This document shows positions 29,942-38,531 of a DNA stretch of 64,000 bases, in pieces. A program made the translations under genes and the position numbers. Every line of letters begins with the position of its first letter. Position 1 is the stretch's first letter. The notes beneath the pieces are model-generated. The model searched no databases, was not told where the DNA came from, and saw only the letters and a program-made list of their open reading frames with translations. The stretch is from assembly GCF_964253085.1 (NCBI RefSeq), contig NZ_CAXUQH020000001.1, forward strand, positions 744,001 through 808,000, written 5' to 3'. Source of the DNA: Paenibacillus_E sp964253085 (GTDB lineage Bacteria; Bacillota; Bacilli; Paenibacillales; NBRC-103111).

Positions 29942-30088
29942 ATGATAAAACTAGTTCTTGGAAAAGAATTTGGAGTGTCCTCGAATACGAACATTCATTT
30001 TTTGAAGCTGTCGAAACTTGTAAGCAGAAGCCATGAGATGGATAGTAGATTTGTTAATTGGTTGATGTCCATTGACAGCGCATTATAA
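29942..30088 (+). CDS. Possible 48-residue protein
   Basis: ATG at 29942, about a dozen bases after AGAGGTG, with 48 codons to TAA. I do not recognise the product. It starts MIKLVLGKEFGV and has no signal or TM segment. It lies between a good promoter and a strong terminator, which is the only support. A second open stretch in another frame (30118-30222, charged, containing DLKEELLEFL) has no start and suggests a decayed gene. Low confidence. Confidence 0.2.
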   Translation: MIKLVLGKEFGVSSNTNIHFLKLSKLVSRSHEMDSRFVNWLMSIDSAL

Positions 30089-30262
30089 GGCTAATGAAAG
30101 GGAGTAGTGATTGGTAAAGCACACCGGACTTGAAAGAAGAGTTGTTGGAGTTTTTAAGCCAGGACAAAGAAGTGCGGATGTTGTACAAGGCACAGAAAAA
30201 GGTGCTTCTCTTGGTGAGATGAGGAAATAATGTCAGTGGGATGGGAACTGCAAGGCTGTGAG

Positions 30263-30293
30263 GAGGCCTGTCCGATAGGACGGGCCTCTTTAT
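30263..30293 (+). terminator. Strong terminator
   Basis: An 11-bp stem GAGGCCTGTCC (30263-30273) / GGACGGGCCTC (30278-30288) with loop GATA, followed by TTTATAT. It faces the end of the minus-strand gene at 30348, but its orientation fits a plus-strand transcript. Confidence 0.8.
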
Positions 30294-30347
30294 ATAATGC
30301 TATTTCTGAAGTATTTAGAATTACTCACTTATTCTAATGACAGCTGT

Positions 30348-30947
30348 TTAAGGAGCAATTTTATCTGCAAGCTCAGTTAAATATTTCTCTCCTGGCTTCA
30401 TTAACTTATATTTCAATTTTCCACCTACTTTTTCTGTATCCACTTTTGGTTTCGATCTGCTTAGTGCTGTTCTAAACTTAACTTCATTTGCAGGTATATT
30501 AAATTTATTTTTCAATATGGCGACGATTTCCTCTGGAGATAGACTCGAGCTTCCTCCCTCAGTTGAATATATTTTTAAAATTAACAACGCTTGATCTTCG
30601 GTTCTATCTAAACTATGAATATCAATGTATTTTGACAAATTTAAATCGTCCACAGATATTTTTAATACCTCTAGCTCAGGACTTTCTTTTATTTTTTTTG
30701 AGGCTGCTTTTCTAGAGGGAGCATTTTTTTCCGCCCCTTTATAGCTTTCAATAAAAGCATTACCACTTCTGGTTATTTCATAGGCTAGCATGCCGTCTTT
30801 CTTATCACTTACTCCCATAAGTAAACCTTTTTTTACATTACTAGTAAAACATAAAGATATATTACTAGGGGATGGTTGCTTTGCTTGACGACAAAATTCA
30901 GAAATATCTTTTGAAGAGAAACTTGTAACATTTTCGTGCTTTTCCAA
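30348..30947 (-). CDS. Winged-helix protein, probable truncated or frame-disrupted 5' end
   Basis: 199 residues from a TTG at 30947, but the same frame stays open upstream to about 31104 and reads like real protein there (KPISIGEFITERNF, DTDLVLGIGYYLEKHE), with no ATG, GTG or TTG. So the annotated start cuts into a conserved-looking domain. At least two winged-helix-like units are visible: GYYLEKHE..FSSKDISEF..KKGLLM..T (starting upstream of the TTG) and EDQALLILKIYS..LSPEEIVAIL..GKLKYKLMKPGEKYL. A Lys/Ser-rich linker lies between them. The upstream frame overlaps the end of the preceding gene in the -1 frame. Function unknown; location suggests a defence or regulatory role. Confidence 0.5.
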   Translation of the reverse strand: MEKHENVTSFSSKDISEFCRQAKQPSPSNISLCFTSNVKKGLLMGVSDKKDGMLAYEITRSGNAFIESYKGAEKNAPSRKAASKKIKESPELEVLKISVDDLNLSKYIDIHSLDRTEDQALLILKIYSTEGGSSSLSPEEIVAILKNKFNIPANEVKFRTALSRSKPKVDTEKVGGKLKYKLMKPGEKYLTELADKIAP

Positions 30948-31054
30948 ATAGTATCCGATCCCTAATACTAAATCAGTATCGCTTCTGAAATTTCTCTCAG
31001 TAATAAATTCACCAATACTAATAGGCTTCTCTTTCTGCTGAGATGGGAATGTAT

Positions 31055-31663
31055 CTACTTGTTGTTCGCCCTTTCCTTCGAGTTTCTCGATAGGCTCAAT
31101 ATTTTATTTGTTTTTGCATTATCAATAATGTCATTTAATAGTTTGAAATCACCATTTGCATTTTGGATTTGATCCTCTATTTTTAAATTCTGATAAGAAT
31201 GAATCAGAAGAATTTCTAGCAGTCTCCTCATTAATACTGCGCAACCATCAAAAATATTTTCCTCATACGCGGCATTAATTTGCTTTGCTAAAAGTTCGAT
31301 GTACCCTCTTGTAGTAAGATATAAACTTTCGGGTAAAATTTCGTTATAATCTGATATTACTTCTTGACCAGGTTCCTTTAATAAGGGGAATTGTTCATCA
31401 TATTTGGCTTTCTCACGAATATGTAATAAAAAGGTGCCCTTTTGTGGTCCTTTTACAAACTGGGGGGACTTTCTTAGGTTATCTCTTAGTCGACTTAAGT
31501 TGGGTTTATGAAGATTTATCTCCTCAAACCATTCAGATAAATCTTGAATAGAAAAATATTTCATATCATTAGTTACAAAATGATAATAAAAAAGCAATGC
31601 AACTTTTTCGACTTCAGTTTTTGATATAAGTTCGCTAACCTGAATAAATCTGTTTATGTTCAT
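31055..31663 (-). CDS. Winged-helix protein of the defence island, possibly 3' truncated
   Basis: 202 residues, ATG at 31663 with GAGGTCGAG upstream. Residues 15-75 form a winged-helix-like unit (EKVALLFYYHFV, FSIQDLSEWFEEINL, KPNLSRLRDNL) similar in layout to the one in the next gene. The C-terminal half has GYIELLAKQINAAYEENIFDGC and LMRRLLEILLIHSYQN, a helical region I associate with uncharacterised proteins near restriction genes. The reading ends abruptly after LSLSRNSK, where I would expect more helical sequence, and the following gene is open in the -1 frame across this point. A deletion or frameshift joining two genes is likely. Product function unknown. Confidence 0.5.
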   Translation of the reverse strand: MNINRFIQVSELISKTEVEKVALLFYYHFVTNDMKYFSIQDLSEWFEEINLHKPNLSRLRDNLRKSPQFVKGPQKGTFLLHIREKAKYDEQFPLLKEPGQEVISDYNEILPESLYLTTRGYIELLAKQINAAYEENIFDGCAVLMRRLLEILLIHSYQNLKIEDQIQNANGDFKLLNDIIDNAKTNKILSLSRNSKERANNK

Positions 31664-31772
31664 TAATCTCGACCTCGATTAGTGTTAAAAGTTTTGGACA
31701 TTCTAGTTTTGTCTTAATTTTATTATTGAAGACTATTCCTGCTTCTAAAAAATTCGACACAACTTCATCCAT
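31635..31772 (-). CDS. Possible small protein upstream of the winged-helix genes
   Basis: Up to 45 residues, ending after overlapping the next gene by 29 bases. Frame content: NFLEAGIVFNNKIKTKLECP and LIEVEINEHK, a plausible amphipathic small protein. A strong AGGAGGA lies beside the ATG at 31772; the spacing is too short for that ATG, so the true start may be a GTG five codons in (31757). The overlap with the downstream gene supports a real coupled gene. Unrecognised function. Confidence 0.35.
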   Translation of the reverse strand: MDEVVSNFLEAGIVFNNKIKTKLECPKLLTLIEVEINEHKQIYSG

Positions 31773-31896
31773 TCCTCCTATATTGTTCCTTTTTTGAACT
31801 GGCAAAATAGGAAAATAGTTGTAAGTTAAAAGTAGGAATATAGAATTAGATGTCGAATATTGGATGATACGAAATTCTAAGGAGAGATTAATTAAA

Positions 31897-32970
31897 ATGG
31901 ATAATTTTCCAGAACTCCTACAATCACTGTCTAAGAGAGTGATCAAACTAAGAGAGAGCATATTAACTGAGGAAGCAACTAAGACCTCTGTAGTAATGCC
32001 TTTTTTTCAACTTTTAGGATATGATGTGTTTAATCCAGAGGAATTCCTACCTGAATACATAGCAGATGTTGGCATTAAAAAGGGAGAGAAGGTTGATTAC
32101 GCTATTTTGGAGGATGGTAAGCCAATAATTTTAATAGAGGCAAAATCCATTCAGGAGCAATTAACCAAACATGATTCCCAATTATTTAGATATTTCGGAA
32201 CTACAGATGCAAAATTTGCTATTTTAACTAATGGAATTGTTTATAAATTTTATACTGACTTAGAGCAACAGAACAAAATGGATACGGCTCCATTTTTCGA
32301 GTTTAATCTTTTTGATCTTCGAGAAAATCAAGTAGCAGAGCTATATAAATTTAGAAAAGAAAATTTTAGTGTTCAGAGTATCCTAAACACGGCTTCTGAG
32401 TTAAAGTATACGAAAGAAATAAAGCAGTATCTAACTCAGCAATGGGAAAATCCATCCGAAGAGTTTATGGTTATGATACTCAATAATGTGTATGCTGGGA
32501 AGAAAACAAAACAGGTTATCGAGCGTTTTCATGGGCTTGTAAAGGATTCGCTAAAACAATATGTTAATGACCTACTAAACGATAGATTAAAAGCAGCATT
32601 TGCAAACACGAATGCTGAGATACCTGCTATTCCTGAAAGTACCAAAGAAGTAGCTGCTACCGTAGATCAAGACAAAAATAGCCCTGAGATTGAAACTACT
32701 CAAGAGGAAATTGAAGGATATGTAATTGTAAAATACCTGGTCAAAGGAATTATTAATGCTGATAGGGTCGGATATAGAGATAATTTGAGTTATTTTAATA
32801 TTTTAATCGATAATTCAATTAGGAAATGGATATGCAGACTCGGCTTTAACGGAAATACCAAATGGCTGCAATTTAATGATGATGAAAAAACAACAGTGAA
32901 TATTGAATCAGTAAATGATATTGATAAATATCAGGCGAAGATCTTAGAAGTGACTAAAAAGTTTATTTAG
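31897..32970 (+). CDS. Orphan HsdR-N-type (COG4748-like) restriction protein
   Basis: About 357 residues from the ATG at 31897, preceded by AAGGAGAG. The N-terminal 180 residues look like the nuclease domain of type I R subunits without the helicase: MPFFQLLGYDVFNPEEF, then KVDYAILEDGKPIILIEAKS (Asp and EAK of a PD-(D/E)XK core) and FRYFGTTDAKFAILTNG. The C-terminal part (about 280-357) may bind DNA. No methylase or specificity gene is attached. Such stand-alone proteins are common in bacterial genomes; possible nuclease, activity not established. A divergent minus-strand gene set starts about 125 bases away. Confidence 0.75.
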   Translation: MDNFPELLQSLSKRVIKLRESILTEEATKTSVVMPFFQLLGYDVFNPEEFLPEYIADVGIKKGEKVDYAILEDGKPIILIEAKSIQEQLTKHDSQLFRYFGTTDAKFAILTNGIVYKFYTDLEQQNKMDTAPFFEFNLFDLRENQVAELYKFRKENFSVQSILNTASELKYTKEIKQYLTQQWENPSEEFMVMILNNVYAGKKTKQVIERFHGLVKDSLKQYVNDLLNDRLKAAFANTNAEIPAIPESTKEVAATVDQDKNSPEIETTQEEIEGYVIVKYLVKGIINADRVGYRDNLSYFNILIDNSIRKWICRLGFNGNTKWLQFNDDEKTTVNIESVNDIDKYQAKILEVTKKFI

Positions 32971-33022
32971 AATTAAAAGCAATCTCTTAAAGTTGCTTTA
33001 AAATAAGAATTCGTAGGGTCTA

Positions 33023-33060
33023 TCCCTTAGCTTTTAATGGCTAAGGGACAGTCCCTTTAT
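33023..33060 (+). terminator. Probable terminator after the HsdR-N-type gene
   Basis: Stem TCCCTTAG / CTAAGGGA around a short loop (33023-33048), followed by CAGTCCCTTTATT. Confidence 0.5.
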
Positions 33061-33167
33061 TATTAATAGTAGGTTATTTTCATTTGATTTTTGATAAGCG
33101 GTAGTTTCAACGCGAAAATTTTTTTTGTCCTTTGTCCAAACTGAAATTTGTTAAGTAGGTGATATAT

Positions 33168-35918
33168 ATTACTCTTCCAACAGAGCTTTTATCCATATTT
33201 TCTAACAAACAAAAATCCTACAAAATGGTGCTAATCCTAGCACTGTTAACTGAGATGCAAGCAAGTGGGTCGAGACTTGTATCCCTATTTAATTTAAAAC
33301 AAAGATTCCTTTCACTACTACAAGAAAGAGAGTCGAACGGTTTAGTGGTCGATCACCCACCTGAGAAAGCCGGAACTAGCTGGAGTAGTATGACTGTAAC
33401 CAACGTTAACTCTGTTATTTCTACCCCTATAGCAGCACTTTCCGCTATTCTTGACCAAGATGGCGATTCAATTGGCTTCAAGGAAGAGTTATTCGAATCG
33501 TGGTCCAATGAGGTACAAAGTGAACTATATGAGTACGCCCAATCGGAGCTAGGGAAATACTATAACCAGCAATATAGCGATAGTTTCTCCCTAAAAGAAG
33601 CCCTATCTGATATTCTTTCCACCTACTTAGCCGCAAAGCGAGAAACTTTTGCAGGTCACAGACTTGGCAATCTAGTACGCCAAGAGATCCCCTCAGCGAT
33701 AAGGAAAGTCCCATTTATTCACTCAGAATTAAAGATTCAAGGATCTGTTGGGCAAGGCAACTGGGCTACTATCCCATGGATATCGATTATGGATAAGCGC
33801 ATCACAGAGACTACGCGCCAAGGCGAGTATCTTGTGTACCTTTTCGCAGAAGATATGCGGTCTGTTTACCTTACGTTCATGCAAGGTGTTACGATTCCAG
33901 TTGCTGAGAAAGGTAAGCCGGCAGCCTATCAATATTTCAAACAGAAAGTAAATGAAATTAGAAACATGCTTCCCTTGGAAGGCATGATCAAAGATGATGC
34001 CATTTATCTAACGTCTGGCGGTCTAGGCCAAGACTATCAGGTGTCCACTATAGCTTACTATCGCTACGAATTGGACCAATTGAAAGATGATGAGCAGCTA
34101 ATCGCAGACTTAAACAATGCTGTCACCAACTACAACGAATACGTTCGTAGAGTCATCAATCCGACGGAAGAACCTGAACAGTCAATCAGCTTTAACTATA
34201 CGATCAGTCATTTGTATGCTGGTCAAGGCATTTTGAAATACCTTCACGACCACGGACCAACCCCGATTTCGTTAGACACTTTAACAGCCAATCAAGCTAC
34301 TGTTCTTCTTTCTGGAGATGATGTAAAACATCCCAAAGAGAGAATCAAGCATCTGGGACGAGCTTTGCGAGATCTAGGTTTACTTTCTATAAATGAGAAC
34401 CAGTTCTCATTAACTGATCTAGGTCATGAATACGCAAACCATTTTAACGAAAATAAATGGACCCTCAGTGAAGCACAAATAAAACTGATTCGAGGCAATT
34501 TAACCAACGCTGATCTCCAAGCCCCTCTTATTAAAAGCATCAATAGAGCTATTCAAATCTGCAAGGAACTAAATTCCTTTACCCTAGACCAATTCTCCCC
34601 GAAATTTAACGAAGCTCTTGGTACACTGGAGACTTGGGGAGAAGTCACCCAAAAACAACGTTCTATTTTCATGCTTAACTGGTTAGAGATCTTAAAGTTT
34701 GTTTCTAAATCAAGCCAGCAGTACACGTATATGGAGTGGGAGGAGACACCTCTGGTGGATTCACTAACGGTAATTGAGCGAGTAGCCACAATCAAGAATT
34801 TCATTGCTAACAAAGGCTTCATGTATCCTGACCATTGGATCGAGAACTTCTTCCTATCCCTAAAAACAAAGCCATTCGTCATCCTTGCAGGGGTGTCAGG
34901 CACTGGTAAAACGAAGCTAGTGAAGCTGTTCGCTGAGGCTCTAGGAGCAACGGCGAGTAATGGCCAATTCTCATTAGTTCCTGTTAGACCAGATTGGAGC
35001 GATCCTTCGGATCTGTTGGGGTACAAGGACTTATCGGGGGCTTTTCGTCCTGGGAAGTTAACGGAGATATTAGTTGAGGCTTCAAAGCCGGGTAACCAAC
35101 ATAAACCATATTTTATCTGCTTGGATGAGATGAATTTGGCTAGGGTTGAGCACTATTTTAGTGATCTGTTGAGCGTGCTTGAGACACAGGAGTGGCATAA
35201 CCAAAGGATTGTAACAACGCCACTTATACATAAAGACTCTTTACAAAATGAGTCAGATAAACAGATGTACGGCAATCTCTATTTGCCAGACAATGTGTAC
35301 ATCGTAGGAACGGTAAATATGGATGAGACTACGCATCCTTTTAGCAATAAGGTATTAGACCGTGCGAACACAATCGAGTTCAATTATATTGAGCTTGGTC
35401 AGTATCCTTCGTTGGAAGACCTCTCAAATCGTACGGATGCTCCCGTGCCTCCTAACTCATTAATACGGAGCGAGTATTTGCAGCTTGTAGATGTGTATAG
35501 GGACTATAAGCAGCTAACGGAAGATACGACGGAGTTATTGGTTAAAATTAATGGGATTCTAGAGCAGATTCATTCACATGTTGGGTTTCGGATTCGGGAT
35601 GCGGTATGTTTCTATATGATCTATAACGAACGATTCGGCTTGCTAAGTAAGGAGGCTGCGTTTGATATGCAGTTGCTTCAGAAGATTTTGCCTCGTATAC
35701 AAGGTAGTAATGCTTCTGTAAAAAATGCTTTGCTGCAATTAATGCAAGTGGCTCAGGATCGCACCCTACCTCTTTCGGAATACAGAGAAGATGCTTCTAA
35801 GCTTTATCTTTCGATGGAATCATTGGCAGCGTCTAAATATCCACATAGTGCACGGAAAATTGCCTTCATGCTACGGAGGTTAGAAGAAGATGGATTTACC
35901 TCTTACTGGATCTCTTAA
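33168..35918 (+). CDS. McrB-type AAA+ restriction ATPase
   Basis: About 916 residues. The N-terminal third carries an MrcB_N/DUF3578-like domain (GHRLGNLVRQEIPSAIRK, QGNWATIPWISIMD, YLVYLFAEDMRSVYLTF). A helical/wHTH linker (about 350-540) follows, then an AAA_5 NTPase: Walker A LAGVSGTGKTKLVKLF (about 576-590), RPDWSDPSDLLGYKD, Walker B FICLDEMNLARVEHYF and GTVNMDETTHPFSNKVLDRA. This is the motor of McrBC-like type IV restriction, directed at modified DNA. The nominal GTG at 33159 overlaps the AGGTGAT ribosome site, so I place the start at an in-frame ATT at 33168, eight bases after AGG; a later ATG near residue 20 is the other option. Ends overlapping the nuclease gene. Confidence 0.85.
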   Translation: MTLPTELLSIFSNKQKSYKMVLILALLTEMQASGSRLVSLFNLKQRFLSLLQERESNGLVVDHPPEKAGTSWSSMTVTNVNSVISTPIAALSAILDQDGDSIGFKEELFESWSNEVQSELYEYAQSELGKYYNQQYSDSFSLKEALSDILSTYLAAKRETFAGHRLGNLVRQEIPSAIRKVPFIHSELKIQGSVGQGNWATIPWISIMDKRITETTRQGEYLVYLFAEDMRSVYLTFMQGVTIPVAEKGKPAAYQYFKQKVNEIRNMLPLEGMIKDDAIYLTSGGLGQDYQVSTIAYYRYELDQLKDDEQLIADLNNAVTNYNEYVRRVINPTEEPEQSISFNYTISHLYAGQGILKYLHDHGPTPISLDTLTANQATVLLSGDDVKHPKERIKHLGRALRDLGLLSINENQFSLTDLGHEYANHFNENKWTLSEAQIKLIRGNLTNADLQAPLIKSINRAIQICKELNSFTLDQFSPKFNEALGTLETWGEVTQKQRSIFMLNWLEILKFVSKSSQQYTYMEWEETPLVDSLTVIERVATIKNFIANKGFMYPDHWIENFFLSLKTKPFVILAGVSGTGKTKLVKLFAEALGATASNGQFSLVPVRPDWSDPSDLLGYKDLSGAFRPGKLTEILVEASKPGNQHKPYFICLDEMNLARVEHYFSDLLSVLETQEWHNQRIVTTPLIHKDSLQNESDKQMYGNLYLPDNVYIVGTVNMDETTHPFSNKVLDRANTIEFNYIELGQYPSLEDLSNRTDAPVPPNSLIRSEYLQLVDVYRDYKQLTEDTTELLVKINGILEQIHSHVGFRIRDAVCFYMIYNERFGLLSKEAAFDMQLLQKILPRIQGSNASVKNALLQLMQVAQDRTLPLSEYREDASKLYLSMESLAASKYPHSARKIAFMLRRLEEDGFTSYWIS

Positions 35919-38295
35919 TCAAAGTAGGGAATTGCTGCGGATTGAGACGAATCTGTTTAATCTCTATATTCAGGGCAAGCCGTTCCATCCTACTGTTGAG
36001 ACTTTAAATCTCCATCGGAATGTGGATCAGGAGTGGGTGGATGCACATTTTCATGCTGCTCCACTTGCGGATACGCTAACAATTGAGACGATTGCTGTTT
36101 TCTCCCATGAGGATGGGGCTGTAAGGAGTTGGAGCTCGGGGGATGTGTGTACGCCAACTTTTTATGAGACGCAGGCCTATGAGCTGGTGATAGAAAAGAA
36201 GGCAGATATTTCTTTATCCTTTTTCCATGATAATGTTCATTTGAGGCAGGCTGTTAAACCGCTAGGGAAGATGATTTTGTCGGGAATTCTTAATTTTCAA
36301 AATGAAGTCGGTCAGTCCGAACTTGAGCTTCGTTTGAATGGGGAAGCTATTTTTCGTCTTCAGCTCGAGATTTTTCCGGCCAAAATCGATTATAAGAACG
36401 ACTATCAAATGATTCTTAACGATGTTAATGCACAGATATATAATCTATCCTTCGATTTTCTGCGCAAAACATTTAACATGACCGGTTTGAAAGAGACGAA
36501 TCATCAGAGTTTGACGGAGTATTTTACAATCCTTCAGCATATATTTACGCAGCTTGTTCAGGCTGTTGAACGTATTAAACTCTCACCACATTCCAAGCTT
36601 CAAAGTGAGAATCGACTGGTAGATGCTGCACGTGTCAAAAGAGCTGGCAAAGAGAACATCAGCTTTCTAGCAAAACGTCCTCAACTATTAGTTAAAGATT
36701 CGCTAAACGGTGTTATTTCGGTTAGTGGAGAGCGGTATACACCGACTCATCTGCTAGAGAGCAGGCGTCACGTTAATTATGATACGGCTGAGAATCGTTT
36801 TGTTAAATGGGTGCTTGTACGTATTGGGCAAAAGCTTAAGGACATTAAAACACGTTTGGCACAGAAAAGCCGCGTCGAAGATCCAGAACTTACGAAGAAA
36901 TTGAATCTGATGTTGAGTCATGTGCAGCGGTTGTTGCAGCATGATTTTTTAAATGTAGGTGAGATGAGACAACTGTCGATATCTTTGGTCTTGCAGATGG
37001 CATCAGGCTACCGAGAGGTGTATCGGTATTATTTAATGCTATTAAAAGGTTTGTCGATCCAGAATGATCTATTCCGACTATCGATGAAAGATTTGGCTCA
37101 ACTCTATGAATATTGGTGTTTCTTGAAGATTCACCATCTTTTAAGCAAAAAATATGAACTACTGAAACAAGATATTATTAAACTCAATCGGAGTGGGCTA
37201 TTCGTCACACTGGATAAGTCGCAGCAGGCTAAGATGGTTTATAAGAATCCTGCGAATGGTGAGATTTTCACGCTATTTTATAATGCGCTGCCTAAGGGAG
37301 ATAGGAGTCCAACCCTTTCTCAGCGGCCAGATAATGTCCTGACTTTGAAGAAAAACGACGCCGCGGCGGAGTATAAGTATATTTTTGATGCGAAGTACCG
37401 GATTAATCCGGCGTATGAGGGGACGCCTTATTTTGAGCGATACCGGATGCCGGGACCAGAAGAAGACGATATTAACACGATGCATCGTTATCGAGATGCA
37501 ATTGTGTATTCGGAGGGGCAAGGCCGAGAGTACGAGCGGAGCATGTTTGGGGCTTATGTGTTGTTTCCCTATCATGATGAGGAGCGGTTCCAGCAGCATA
37601 AGTTCTATAAAAGTGTTGAGCTTATCAACATTGGGGCTTTTCCATTTTTACCAAATTCAACGAGCTTGATGGAGAAGTTCTTGGACGAGATTATTATGGA
37701 TAGCCCCGAGAAAGCTTATGAACGGACGACTAGGCCGAGAGGTACGAAGGAGTATTACAAGGATAAGATGTCTGGTAAGAATGTTCTGGTTGGTGCATTG
37801 AGTAAAAAGCCTCAACTGGAGGCTGCTTTAGAGCATGGATTTTATCATACGCCTTTGCGTAATATAACGGATCATAAGGTATTGACTCGCATAGAGTACG
37901 TGGCGTTGTACCAGTCTATTCGTTTGTTCGGCACAGAGGAAGCAGGTATTTCCTGGTATGGAAGGGTGAAGGATTGGAAGGTTGTTCCACGCTCTGCCAT
38001 AACAGCAATCCCATCAAGTCGTGGTGCGACGGATGAGCTTTATGTTGTATTTGAAGTGGACAAGTGGGTCCAAAGAGAGACTGCTATTGTTCCCGCGGGG
38101 CATGGGATATATCGGATACTCTATACGACGGATTATATACTTAATAGGGCTAAGGAAGTGTCTGAGTTACGTTTGGAAACAGAAGAAGAGCTTAGGGATT
38201 GGCGTGAGAAGCGGCGTGCTGGTAAGGTGCGCGTGAGGCTGGATCGGGAACATGTGGATCAGGGGAGTTCGGTTGTGGGGATTGAGGTGGAGTAG
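35890..38295 (+). CDS. DUF2357 / PD-(D/E)XK nuclease, McrC-like partner
   Basis: 801 residues. The N-terminal half matches the DUF2357 layout (a beta-rich part, then helices with ETNHQSLTEYFTILQHIF and AKRPQLLVKDSLNG). The C-terminal half has a PD-(D/E)XK nuclease core: RPDNVLTLKK, KYIFDAKYRINP (Asp500, Lys502) and DINTMHRYRDAIVY. Upstream AAA partner overlaps by 29 bases; GGAGG lies ten bases before the ATG, so the two are translationally coupled. Together they form a two-gene McrBC-type system in which the motor is the McrB-like protein and this is the cutting subunit. The last 150 residues (EYVALYQSIRLFG onward) could be an extra recognition domain. Confidence 0.87.
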   Translation: MDLPLTGSLNQSRELLRIETNLFNLYIQGKPFHPTVETLNLHRNVDQEWVDAHFHAAPLADTLTIETIAVFSHEDGAVRSWSSGDVCTPTFYETQAYELVIEKKADISLSFFHDNVHLRQAVKPLGKMILSGILNFQNEVGQSELELRLNGEAIFRLQLEIFPAKIDYKNDYQMILNDVNAQIYNLSFDFLRKTFNMTGLKETNHQSLTEYFTILQHIFTQLVQAVERIKLSPHSKLQSENRLVDAARVKRAGKENISFLAKRPQLLVKDSLNGVISVSGERYTPTHLLESRRHVNYDTAENRFVKWVLVRIGQKLKDIKTRLAQKSRVEDPELTKKLNLMLSHVQRLLQHDFLNVGEMRQLSISLVLQMASGYREVYRYYLMLLKGLSIQNDLFRLSMKDLAQLYEYWCFLKIHHLLSKKYELLKQDIIKLNRSGLFVTLDKSQQAKMVYKNPANGEIFTLFYNALPKGDRSPTLSQRPDNVLTLKKNDAAAEYKYIFDAKYRINPAYEGTPYFERYRMPGPEEDDINTMHRYRDAIVYSEGQGREYERSMFGAYVLFPYHDEERFQQHKFYKSVELINIGAFPFLPNSTSLMEKFLDEIIMDSPEKAYERTTRPRGTKEYYKDKMSGKNVLVGALSKKPQLEAALEHGFYHTPLRNITDHKVLTRIEYVALYQSIRLFGTEEAGISWYGRVKDWKVVPRSAITAIPSSRGATDELYVVFEVDKWVQRETAIVPAGHGIYRILYTTDYILNRAKEVSELRLETEEELRDWREKRRAGKVRVRLDREHVDQGSSVVGIEVE

Positions 38296-38489
38296 AGTAG
38301 GAAGGGGGAGTAAGAGGATAGGGATAGAGGGGGGCCATGTTTATTTTGTGGATACTCAATAAGTGAATATTTCAAGAGTAGAATGAATGGAGTAGAAGGT
38401 TTTTTCTGATTTACAATTATCATTTAAGCTACCTTTGGTAGCAGAAAAGCAGTTGAAATATGAGCCTTGATACCGCCTTTTTCAAGGAG

Positions 38490-38519
38490 AAAGAGCATGT
38501 TAAGTACATGCTCTTTTTA
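38490..38519. terminator. Bidirectional terminator between convergent genes
   Basis: Perfect 11-bp stem AAAGAGCATGT (38490-38500) / ACATGCTCTTT (38506-38516) with a 5-base loop, then TTTTAA. Confidence 0.85.
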
Positions 38520-38531
38520 ATGTATTTTAAA

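Larger units (their letters stand above)
28960..30347. other. Gene-poor, AT-rich stretch inside the defence island
   Basis: About 1.4 kb with no credible long gene on either strand. It holds a weak hairpin (29179-29196), a good sigma-A-like promoter (29577-29605), a possible 48-codon frame (29942-30088), a second short frame fragment near 30118-30222 and a strong terminator (30263-30293). It may carry a small RNA or small-protein transcript, or be the decayed remains of lost genes. Confidence 0.5.
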
